Shown here in pieces: positions 53,931 through 61,182 of a stretch of 64,000 nucleotides of DNA. The notes below the pieces were generated by a model. The model saw only the letters and a list, made by a program, of their open reading frames with translations, was not told the DNA's origin and made no database searches. The stretch is from Streptomyces aquilus (GTDB lineage: Bacteria; Actinomycetota; Actinomycetes; Streptomycetales; Streptomycetaceae). The stretch is taken from NCBI RefSeq assembly GCF_003955715.1, contig NZ_CP034463.1, positions 806,001 through 870,000 of the forward strand, in the 5' to 3' direction. Both the position numbers and the translations under genes were made by a program. Numbering within the stretch: the first letter of the stretch is position 1; each line of letters begins with the position of its first letter.

Positions 53931-54875
53931 ATGCCCGACCGCATCACCAGAATGTCCCGGCGCACTGTCGCCAAGGCGGCGACCGCCGCCGGTCTGGCCG
54001 CGCTGTTCGGCACCGCCACCGGCGTCGGCCGTGCCCGGGCGGCGACGCGGGTGGGGGCGCGCACGTTCGACGTGTCCGTGGCCTCGGCCGCCCTGCGCCG
54101 CAGCGCGCCGGTGCGGCTGATCCTGCCGACGAGCTTCGACGCGACGCCGACCCGGAGGTATCCGGTGCTGTGCCTGCTGCACGGCGCCCACGACGACTAC
54201 ACGTCCTGGACGCGTGAGACGGACATCGAGGCCTTCACGGCGGGCCGCGACCTGATCGTGGCGATGCCGGACGCGGGGCCGACCGGGATTCCCAGCGTCT
54301 GGCGCGACGGCGTCGACTACGAGACGTTCCAGGTGAGAGAGGTCCCCGCGCTGCTGGCCCGGGACTACCGGGCCTCCGGCGTCATGGCCGTCGCCGGGGT
54401 GTCGACCGGGGGGTACGGGGCGATGGCGCACGCGGCCCGGCATCCGGGCGTGTTCGCCGCCGCGGCCTCCTACAGCGGGGTCCTGGACACCACGGCGCTC
54501 GGCGTGCCCGCCATCGTGGACGCGATCGTGGCCCGGGAGAACCTGCCCCCCGGCTCCCTGTGGGGCCATCCGATCCTGAACCTCCTCACCTGGCGGGAGT
54601 TCAATCCCCGGGCCCGGGCCGAGGGGTTGCGCGGCACACCGTTGTACGTCTCCCAGGGCAGCGGTCTGCTCGGGGGCGGCGGCGATCCGCTGCCCGGGGT
54701 GCTGGAGAGCGCGCTGTGGCCCTCCGCGCACGGGTTCACCGACGCGCTCGCGCGCCTCGGCATCTCCGTGGACAGCCACTTCTACGCGGGAGGAGGGCAC
54801 AACTGGGCTTACTGGAAAGGCGAGTTCGCCCGGTCGTGGCCGATGCTCGCCCGTGCCCTGGGCGTACCGGAGTGA
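53931..54875 (+). CDS. Tat-exported antigen-85-like esterase/acyltransferase
   Basis: A 314-residue alpha/beta hydrolase exported by a Tat signal (RMSRRTVAKAATAAGLAALF, cleaved near ARAAT). The nucleophile is Ser158 in GVSTGGYGAMA, and the catalytic His290 is in GGGHNWAYWKGEF; this latter stretch resembles the HSWxYW region of mycobacterial antigen 85 mycolyltransferases and the FrmB/esterase D group. It begins 25 bp after the PKS and has GAGGAG as its ribosome site. Position suggests transfer or hydrolysis of the PKS product outside the membrane. True mycolyltransferase activity is unproven; a plain esterase is the main alternative. Confidence 0.9.
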   Translation: MPDRITRMSRRTVAKAATAAGLAALFGTATGVGRARAATRVGARTFDVSVASAALRRSAPVRLILPTSFDATPTRRYPVLCLLHGAHDDYTSWTRETDIEAFTAGRDLIVAMPDAGPTGIPSVWRDGVDYETFQVREVPALLARDYRASGVMAVAGVSTGGYGAMAHAARHPGVFAAAASYSGVLDTTALGVPAIVDAIVARENLPPGSLWGHPILNLLTWREFNPRARAEGLRGTPLYVSQGSGLLGGGGDPLPGVLESALWPSAHGFTDALARLGISVDSHFYAGGGHNWAYWKGEFARSWPMLARALGVPE

Positions 54876-54997
54876 CGTCGGTGCCGTGGGGGCACGGAAC
54901 GGAGCGGAGGGGACGCCCGTCCAACCAGGGACGCCCCACCCGCCCCACGGGCAACCCCGCGCGGGCGAGCCGACTCCGGGCGAAAGGAGTGTCCGCG

Positions 54998-56218
54998 ATG
55001 GCGTTCCCCACTCCGCGCGGTCTGACCGGCGGCCCCGGACCCACCACGGTCCCGGCCGAACTGGCCGAGCTGCTGCGCGCCCAACTCGCCGCCGTCGCCG
55101 ACCAGGTGGAGGAGGAGGTCCGCCGCCAGGTGCCCGAGTACGCCGTGCCGCGCGACGGTCCGTACGGCAGGAATCTCCGGGCCGGTGTGGTGCAGGCGCT
55201 GACCCTGTTCGTGGACCACATCGCCGACCCGGGCGACGACGGGGAGTCGATCGCCGCGACGTACTACGCCCTCGGGCGCGGCGTGGCCCAGGAGGGCCGC
55301 AGCCTGGAGGTGCTCCAGTCCGCGCTGCGGGTGGGCGGCATGCACGCCTGGCGGTGCATGGGCCGCACCGCGGAGACGCTCGGGCTGGACTCGACGGTCG
55401 TGGCCGCCCTGGGCGAACTGGCGTTCCAGACGGTGCACGAGGTCGCCGAGGCCGCTGCCGCCGGGTACGCGGAAGCGCAGCTGCGCAGCTCCGACGAGCT
55501 GGAGCGGCGCCGTCGCCGGCTGCTCGACCTGCTGCTGGGTGCGGACCCGCCGGCTCCGGAGGCGGTGCGGAAGCTGGCACACGGCGCACGGTGGACGGTG
55601 CCGCGGCAGGTCGCCGTCGTCGCCCTCGCGGGCGGCCCCGACCGGGGTGAGGAGGACCGGCCGCTGGCCTCGTCGGGGGCGCTGGTGGACATGGAGTCCC
55701 GGCCGCCCCGCATGCTGGTGCCCGATCCCGACGGCTCCGGGCGGTGGGCCGGGCGCAGCTTCACGCTCGCGTTGCGGGGCCGGCCGGCCGCGATCGGGCC
55801 GACGGTGCCGCTCGCCGAGGCGGCGCAGTCCCTGCGGTGGGCCACGCGAGCCCTGGGCCTGATGGGGCGCGGTGTCCTTCCCCGGCAGGAGGTGGTGCGG
55901 TGCGCCGATCATCTGTCGACGCTGCTGCTCCACGCGGACGAGCCGCTGCTCGGCCGGTTGCGGGCCCGCGCCCTCGCCCCGCTCGACGCGGTGTCGGCGG
56001 GGCAGCGCGCCCGGCTCACCGAGACCCTGCTGGTCTGGCTGCTCAACGGCAGCAACGTCCCGGACGTCGCCGCCCGGCTGCACCTCCATCCGCAGACCGT
56101 CCGCTACCGACTCCGGCAGCTGGAGAAGCTGTTCGGCGACGCGCTGCGCGATCCGGACGCCCGTCTGGAGATGATCCTGGCGCTGCGCGCGGAATCCGCG
56201 CAGCCACAACAGGAATGA
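54998..56218 (+). CDS. PucR/CdaR-type transcriptional regulator
   Basis: A 406-residue regulator. The N-terminal two-thirds is a helical sensor plus a GGDEF-like fold (AAAAGYAEAQLRSSDELE, then LPRQEVVRCADHLSTLLL), and the C-terminal 60 residues are the PucR HTH (LLNGSNVPDVAARLHLHPQ, TVRYRLRQLEKLFGD). ATG 54998 is set by AAAGGAG at 54983-54989. It is placed between the antigen-85-like esterase and the cutinase on the same strand, so it probably controls the lipid cluster, the cutinase or both. The inducer is unknown. Confidence 0.92.
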   Translation: MAFPTPRGLTGGPGPTTVPAELAELLRAQLAAVADQVEEEVRRQVPEYAVPRDGPYGRNLRAGVVQALTLFVDHIADPGDDGESIAATYYALGRGVAQEGRSLEVLQSALRVGGMHAWRCMGRTAETLGLDSTVVAALGELAFQTVHEVAEAAAAGYAEAQLRSSDELERRRRRLLDLLLGADPPAPEAVRKLAHGARWTVPRQVAVVALAGGPDRGEEDRPLASSGALVDMESRPPRMLVPDPDGSGRWAGRSFTLALRGRPAAIGPTVPLAEAAQSLRWATRALGLMGRGVLPRQEVVRCADHLSTLLLHADEPLLGRLRARALAPLDAVSAGQRARLTETLLVWLLNGSNVPDVAARLHLHPQTVRYRLRQLEKLFGDALRDPDARLEMILALRAESAQPQQE

Positions 56219-56353
56219 CATCGGCACTCACCACAGAACGAAAAAGCGCGGCATTTCCATCATCGCGTTCATAACACCCCTTCAGGCATCGCGAATACGT
56301 TGACGAAGTCCCCTTTCGCAGGCGCTTCCCGCGCCCCCATCGCGGAGGATTCC

Positions 56354-56995
56354 ATGCGTATCCGTTTATGCCTGGCCGCGCTCTCGCTCGTCGGCGGAGC
56401 CGGCGTCGCCACCCTCGCCACACCCACGGCGTCCGCCGCGGCCTGCACGGACGTAGACGTCGTCGCGGCCCGCGGCACGTTCGAACCGGGCACGCTCGGT
56501 TTCATCGTCGGAGACCCCGTGTATTCGGCACTCCAGCGGAAAATCAGCGGAAAGACCCTCTCCAGCTACAAGGTGAACTACCCGGCCGACCTCTCCCTGA
56601 CGTCGGCCGCGCAGGGCAACGCGGATCTGGTGAATCACGTCAATCAGCAGGCCGCCGCCTGCCCGAACCAGCGTTTCATTCTGGTCGGCTATTCGCAGGG
56701 GGCGAACGTCGTCGACAACTCCCTCGGCATCAGCAGCGAGGGCGCGGTGGTCGGCAGTCCCATCGTCGCCACCCTGCCGGCCGCGGTCGAACCGCGCGTC
56801 GCGGCCGTGCTGCTGTTCGGCAATCCGATCCGGGCCCTCGGCAAGAGCGTCACCGGCGTGTACCAGAGCCGCACCATCGACTTCTGCGCCACGGGCGACC
56901 CCGTCTGCCAGAGCGGCGGAACCGACGTGGGGGCGCACCTCGGCTACACGGCGAACGCCGACGCGGCGGCCGCTTTCGCCGCGGGCAAGGTCTGA
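56354..56995 (+). CDS. Secreted cutinase/serine esterase
   Basis: A 213-residue secreted enzyme. The signal peptide ends near TASAA, leaving Cys31 as the first disulphide residue. The catalytic triad is Ser114 (LVGYSQGAN), Asp182 (CATGDPVCQS) and His195 (DVGAHLGYT). This is the cutinase fold, cleaving polyester or lipid esters. ATG 56354 behind GGAGG (56344-56348). In mycobacteria the cutinase Culp6/Rv3802c lies next to fadD32 and pks13, and the same grouping is seen here. A role in remodelling envelope lipids is inferred; cutin degradation is the alternative. Strong terminator follows. Confidence 0.95.
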   Translation: MRIRLCLAALSLVGGAGVATLATPTASAAACTDVDVVAARGTFEPGTLGFIVGDPVYSALQRKISGKTLSSYKVNYPADLSLTSAAQGNADLVNHVNQQAAACPNQRFILVGYSQGANVVDNSLGISSEGAVVGSPIVATLPAAVEPRVAAVLLFGNPIRALGKSVTGVYQSRTIDFCATGDPVCQSGGTDVGAHLGYTANADAAAAFAAGKV

Positions 56996-57015
56996 GTGCG
57001 CGAAGGGCTGTTCCG

Positions 57016-57054
57016 GCGAGCGGCTCCGTGGCGGCCGGCCACGGAGCCGCTCGC
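57016..57054 (+). terminator. Terminator of the cutinase gene
   Basis: A 17-bp stem, CGAGCGGCTCCGTGGC (57017-57032) with GCCACGGAGCCGCTCG (57038-57053) plus one flanking G-C pair, and a 5-nt loop. AAAACCC follows. It lies 21 bp after the stop. Confidence 0.8.
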
Positions 57055-57131
57055 GGAAAACCCGTTGGCGAGGCTCCGCGGCCGCTGCTAGCTTTCCGGA
57101 GGCCGTGCGAGAGAACGAGGAGGTGGTACCC

Positions 57132-57182
57132 GTGAACGTATCGACGTGGGTGCTCTCCTCCGGGGTCACGGTCGGGCGATAG
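57132..57182 (+). CDS. Possible 16-codon leader peptide upstream of the hydrolase
   Basis: GTG at 57132 opens a reading frame MNVSTWVLSSGVTVGR that stops with TAG at 57180-57182. A strong GAGGAGGT ribosome site (57116-57124) lies 7 bp before it. It ends 45 bp before the alpha/beta hydrolase ATG. A leader with two Trp/Ser positions could couple translation to downstream expression, but a chance frame or a remnant of a lost gene is also possible. Confidence 0.35.
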   Translation: MNVSTWVLSSGVTVGR

Positions 57183-57227
57183 GTCGTCCGGGAGCGCCGT
57201 TCCAGCGCACTCCCGAAAGGCACGACC

Positions 57228-57968
57228 ATGGCCCTTCGCTTCACTTCCGAACAGCGTCTCGACGACCGTGTCCTCGAACGCGGATTCACCCTTGGCGAGA
57301 TCCCCGGCTTCCTCTGGACGCCCTCCTCCGCGGCCGCACCGACGCCGCTCATCCTGCTCGGCCACCCTCCGATCGGACTGCACACGATGTACCCCCGGTT
57401 GGTGGCGCGAGCCCGGCACGCCGCCGCCGACGGCTTCGCCACGGCCACCATCGAACTGCCCGGGAACGGCGACCGCCCCCTCTGGCCCGCCCTCGAAGAG
57501 GCCCGCGCCGAGCTGCGCCGGGCCCTGCGAGCCGGCGAGCCGGTCGGCCCGGAGATCATCGATCCCCTCGTCCTCCCCCTCGTCGACACAGCGGTCCCGG
57601 AATGGCGGGCCGCCCTGGACGCCCTCCTGGCACTGCCCGAGATCGACGGCCCGGTCGGGTACTCGGGCGGGATCATCTCCATCGGCGTCCGCCTCGCGGT
57701 CGTCGAGCCGCGCATCGTGGCCGCCGCTCTCTTCGCCGGGAGCTTCGTGCCCCGGGCGATCTTCGAGGAGGCCCGCCAGGTCACCATTCCGCTGCACGTC
57801 CTGTTGCAGTGGGACGACGAAGGAAACGACCGGCAGGCGGCCCTGGACCTGTTCGACGCCTTCGCCTCCAAGGAGAAGTCCCTGCACGCCAACATGGGCG
57901 GACACGCCGGCGTCCCGCAGCACGCGGCGGACGCGGCGGGCCAGTTCTTCACCCGGCACCTGAAGTGA
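57228..57968 (+). CDS. Cytoplasmic alpha/beta hydrolase
   Basis: A 246-residue alpha/beta hydrolase with LLGHPPIGLH (oxyanion region), the nucleophile elbow VGYSGGIIS and a late GGHAGVP His segment. No signal peptide. ATG 57228. It resembles dienelactone-hydrolase-type or small esterase proteins. A 16-codon reading frame with a better ribosome site precedes it. A bidirectional terminator separates it from the convergent nuclease-like gene. Substrate is unknown. Confidence 0.85.
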   Translation: MALRFTSEQRLDDRVLERGFTLGEIPGFLWTPSSAAAPTPLILLGHPPIGLHTMYPRLVARARHAAADGFATATIELPGNGDRPLWPALEEARAELRRALRAGEPVGPEIIDPLVLPLVDTAVPEWRAALDALLALPEIDGPVGYSGGIISIGVRLAVVEPRIVAAALFAGSFVPRAIFEEARQVTIPLHVLLQWDDEGNDRQAALDLFDAFASKEKSLHANMGGHAGVPQHAADAAGQFFTRHLK

Positions 57969-57972
57969 GCCC

Positions 57973-58002
57973 GAGCCCGCCCCGAGCCATCGGGGCGGGC
58001 TC
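57973..58002. terminator. Bidirectional terminator between convergent genes
   Basis: GAGCCCGCCCCGA (57973-57985) pairs perfectly with TCGGGGCGGGCTC (57990-58002), a 13-bp stem with a 4-nt loop, between the hydrolase stop (57968) and the stop of the minus-strand gene (58013). Confidence 0.85.
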
Positions 58003-58012
58003 CCCGGGCGCC

Positions 58013-58849
58013 CTAGGTCAGATCGACGTCGGCCTGGAGCAGGTCGTGGTCCGAGTACGCGGTGGGGTGCACCTGGTGGCGGAGCGAGGCGATGCCTCGC
58101 AGGAAGACGTAGTCGAACTTGCTGTACCAGTCGGTGGTCGTGTCGCAGGTGCCGGAGGTCTGGGGGTGGCACTGCGGGTCGGTGTCCGCGGCCAGGGCCC
58201 ACATCGGGGCCAGTTCGGGGGTTTCCGGCGTGGCGTTGAAGTCGCCGATCACGATCGCGCGGTCGTACTCGGCGACCGCCGCCGCGAGCACCCGCACCTG
58301 ACCGACGCGCACCGATTCCTGCTGTCGCTGGGCGAGATGGGTGTTGAAGACCCGGACCCTCCGGCCGTCCACCGTGGTGGTGACCGCCAGATATCCGCGG
58401 TCCTCGGAGCCGCCGTCGGGATACTCCACCAGGACCCGGTCGGTCATCGGCGCAGCAGAGAGCAGCGCCTGACCGAAGCCTCCCGGACTCCACGGCACTC
58501 CCCCGCAGCGGCCCCAGTTCTGCAGAACCGCCCCGTACTCGACGTGGTACACCAGCCCGTACAGGCTCTCCAGAAGGTCCCGGATCCGCTTCACGTCACC
58601 GGTGCACGCCTCCTGCAACCCGATCACCTGGGGCGCGTAGGTGGCGATCTCCGCCGCCCGGTCGACGTTGCTCTTCTCGCAGGGGTTGCAGAGGTTCCAG
58701 GTCATCACCCGGTTCGGCACCACCTCCGCGGCGGCGCCCGCCGGCAGCGGCCTGCCGACGAGGGCATCGCCCGGTGTACTGGGGCCGAGGAGCAGCACGC
58801 TGACCACGATCATCGCGCTCGCCCCCAGCCGCGCGCCCCTTCCGAACAC
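58013..58849 (-). CDS. Secreted endonuclease/exonuclease/phosphatase-family protein
   Basis: A 278-residue exported protein with a hydrophobic signal (ASAMIVVSVLLLGPS). The EEP fold blocks are RVMTWNLCNPCEK, GLQEACTGD (metal Glu), FNTHLAQRQ, VIGDFNATPE and the C-terminal SDHDLLQADV (catalytic Asp-His). The Cys pairs (CNPC, RCGG, CHPQTSGTC) suggest disulphides. GTG 58849 is backed by GGGGAGG. Relatives are DNases, sphingomyelinases or phosphatases; the exact activity is open. Confidence 0.9.
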   Translation of the reverse strand: MFGRGARLGASAMIVVSVLLLGPSTPGDALVGRPLPAGAAAEVVPNRVMTWNLCNPCEKSNVDRAAEIATYAPQVIGLQEACTGDVKRIRDLLESLYGLVYHVEYGAVLQNWGRCGGVPWSPGGFGQALLSAAPMTDRVLVEYPDGGSEDRGYLAVTTTVDGRRVRVFNTHLAQRQQESVRVGQVRVLAAAVAEYDRAIVIGDFNATPETPELAPMWALAADTDPQCHPQTSGTCDTTTDWYSKFDYVFLRGIASLRHQVHPTAYSDHDLLQADVDLT

Positions 58850-58995
58850 CGACGCCTCCCCGCACGAGCTACGAACACTCCGTACCAGAGGCTATGCGAC
58901 GCTCCTGTCGGCAACCTGTCGGCGACGCCTGGCGCCGACGCTCCCTGCGCCTTCACGGCCCGCCCTCGCCTGCCGGGCAGGGCGGGCCGCCGGGG

Positions 58996-61020
58996 TCATC
59001 CGACGAGGTCGGTCTGTTCCAGGAGCAAGCGGTCCTCGGCCAGTTCGGCAGCGCCCTTGTCGGCCAGGGCGTTGACGGCCGAGTTGAAGCGTTCCATGGA
59101 GGTGGGGTGGTCCGGGCCCAGGACGTACTCCTTCAGGGTGCGGCGGTACGGTGCCATCAGATCGTTCGCCGGCGTGCGCACCGAACCGAGGATCTCCGGC
59201 AGGCGGGTGCAGTCACGGTCGAGGAGATAGGCGCCCCCGGCCGTGGTGTAGGCGGCGCGGAACTCGTCGTCGGGCAGGTCGTGGGCGTTGGTCAGGACGT
59301 ACGGCTTGAGGCTGGCGACGAAGTCGGCGACCACCGAGGAGACGTCGCTGACGAGGATGTCCGCCTGGTTGAAGCACTCGTACAGCGTGGGCAGTTGCTC
59401 CAGGATGACGTGGTGGCGGCTGGTGCCGTGGCTCTCCCAGAACAGGCGGTGCCACTCGGCGTGCAGGCTGCGCCACTCGCCCGCGTCGTCGTGCTCGGGC
59501 AGCCGCGCCTCGCGGGTCTGCTGGGCGTCGTCGCCCTTGAGCCGTCCGGCCAACTCGTCCAGCCGGGACCGGATCTCCGTCAGCCGCGGGCGGACGGCGG
59601 CGAGGTCGGACTGCGTCCGGACGGCCTGGCGGCGTTCGTTGTCGGCGTGCAGCAGGTCGCGGATGGCCTGGTCGGCGGCCGCGGCCTCGGCCGAGCGCTT
59701 GCCGGTGAGCGGGTGCGGCTTGTAGATGATCCGTACGTCCTCGGTCAGGAGCTTCTCGATCAGCCGCGTGCCCATCGGGATGAGGGACGTGTGGCAGTCG
59801 TCGTCGCTCCACCCCTCCCAGGTGGGGGCGTACATGACGACCGGACGCGGGCCGGGCAGGCGGTCGGCGTGGAGCTGGATCGGCGCCAGCTGCGGTCGGC
59901 CCACCTCGACGATGGCCGCGTCGCTGATGGCGTGCCGCACCCGGCGGTAGCGGTCGCGCCCGGCCCGCCCGGCCACCCAGATCTCGTCGTGGACCTTGCT
60001 GACCCGGTTGCTGCTGGCCAGTTTGTCGCTGTCGCCGTGTCCGATGAAGACGTGCTTGGCCTCGGCGATGCGCAGCATGTGCACGTTCTTGCCGGCGTTG
60101 CCCGGGTAGAGGACGACCCGTACGCCGGACAGGTCCAGCTCCGCCAGGTCGTCGGCCTTGGGCACGCACAGGACGGGCAGCCGGGTGCGGCTGAGGTGAC
60201 GGAACGAGGCCCGCTCGCGCAGGATGATCAGCGGACGCCGCTCCAGCCGCTCCAGCGTCTCGATCCACATGTTCACCTGGTACATGAAGTCCCGCGACAC
60301 CGCGGCGAAGCTGAAGTAGAGCGCCACCTCGGGCCCGTACGCGGCCAGTTGACGATTGACCTCGGCGAACACGTCCTCCCGCGCGGGCATGCCACGTGCC
60401 CTCAGGTACTGCACCGCCAGCGCGAGCACCGCCAGGGCGGTGCTGCCGACGGTCAGCGCGAAGCCGGCGTACGCCCACGCCCGGGTCCCGGTGGCCAGCG
60501 CCACCAGGAAGCCCGCGTGGGCCAGGAGGTCGAGGTGCAGGAGCTTGCGCAGAAAGCGCCGGAACAGCAGCGCCGGCGGCTGCTGCGGGAGCGGCAGCGC
60601 GCTCATGTCCAGGTTGCGCACCACCAGCGGCAGCACCCGGCGGCGCCGTATCGCGTGATGCAGCGCGGTGTACAGCATCACCAGCGCGAAGTGGACGCTG
60701 AACACGGCGAGCGCGGCGACCAGCATCGCATCCGGCGCGTCCATCCGCTCGGCCAGGGCCAGCAGCATCACCGTCCGGACGGCGAACCGCAGCGTGCGGT
60801 CCAGCTGAAGCGTCGCCAGCCGGCGCACGAACCCCGGCGAGCGGACATGCAGCGCCTCGTCCGCGACGTAACTCACCAAGGACGCCACCGCGAAGCCCCC
60901 CAGCCACGGCAGCAGAGCGAACACCGGCAGCGCCACGAAACCCGCCGCCAGCAACAGAGCAAGAAACAGGTCAGTCGTCCCGCGCACTCTCAGAGCACCA
61001 CACAACTGACGCACCATCAT
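58996..61020 (-). CDS. TagF/CDP-glycerol glycerophosphotransferase-like membrane protein
   Basis: A 674-residue protein. The first 230 residues hold several membrane helices; the rest is a Glyphos_transf (TagF) domain with VVLYPGNAGKNVHMLR, HVFIGHGDSDKLASSN, VVMYAPTWEGW, IIYKPHPLTG and ILVSDVSSVVADFVAS. Such enzymes polymerise glycerol-phosphate units of teichoic acids or sugar-phosphate polymers of the cell surface. ATG 61020 (or 61017) follows GGGGGG. The membrane part is unusual, since TagF is normally peripheral, so it may be a polymer-specific variant. It lies near an NlpC/P60 protein, both on the minus strand. Confidence 0.88.
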   Translation of the reverse strand: MMVRQLCGALRVRGTTDLFLALLLAAGFVALPVFALLPWLGGFAVASLVSYVADEALHVRSPGFVRRLATLQLDRTLRFAVRTVMLLALAERMDAPDAMLVAALAVFSVHFALVMLYTALHHAIRRRRVLPLVVRNLDMSALPLPQQPPALLFRRFLRKLLHLDLLAHAGFLVALATGTRAWAYAGFALTVGSTALAVLALAVQYLRARGMPAREDVFAEVNRQLAAYGPEVALYFSFAAVSRDFMYQVNMWIETLERLERRPLIILRERASFRHLSRTRLPVLCVPKADDLAELDLSGVRVVLYPGNAGKNVHMLRIAEAKHVFIGHGDSDKLASSNRVSKVHDEIWVAGRAGRDRYRRVRHAISDAAIVEVGRPQLAPIQLHADRLPGPRPVVMYAPTWEGWSDDDCHTSLIPMGTRLIEKLLTEDVRIIYKPHPLTGKRSAEAAAADQAIRDLLHADNERRQAVRTQSDLAAVRPRLTEIRSRLDELAGRLKGDDAQQTREARLPEHDDAGEWRSLHAEWHRLFWESHGTSRHHVILEQLPTLYECFNQADILVSDVSSVVADFVASLKPYVLTNAHDLPDDEFRAAYTTAGGAYLLDRDCTRLPEILGSVRTPANDLMAPYRRTLKEYVLGPDHPTSMERFNSAVNALADKGAAELAEDRLLLEQTDLVG

Positions 61021-61126
61021 CGACAAGGTTCCCCCCACGGAACTGTGCACGGCTGTATCACCGTTGGTCGCCAGTTCGACCCGGGAGGGCCTCGCATGGT
61101 TGCGCACCCTGAGATCACAAAATGTT

Positions 61127-61138
61127 CAACTGTGATTC
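61127..61138. promoter_or_regulatory. CAACTGTGATTC motif, shared with the NlpC/P60 upstream region
   Basis: CAAC-TGTGATTC lies about 110 bp upstream of the TagF-like start. Nearly the same sequence (CAACTTGTGATTC, 63054-63066) lies about 90 bp upstream of the NlpC/P60 start. It may be a common regulator site for both envelope genes. Confidence 0.35.
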
Positions 61139-61182
61139 ATCAGAGGTTTGAGAAGTCGTGGCACACGACGGGGCGAGATGGG

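Noticed and set aside
54560..54997. Longer N-terminus of the PucR protein in the same frame
   Set aside because: The upstream frame overlaps the esterase gene in a different frame and looks like low-complexity shadow coding; ATG 54998 has a clear ribosome site.
46356..56995. Claim that the organism makes true mycolic acids
   Set aside because: Only the condensing genes are seen. No long-chain elongation, mycolate reductase, trehalose transfer or arabinogalactan ligation genes are in the window, so only a mycolate-like chemistry is proposed.
61114..61136. ATCACA-N11-TGTGAT inverted repeat as a CRP site
   Set aside because: Its arms are in the reverse order of a CRP site (TGTGA-N6-TCACA), and the spacing is wrong. 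Chance or another regulator is more likely.
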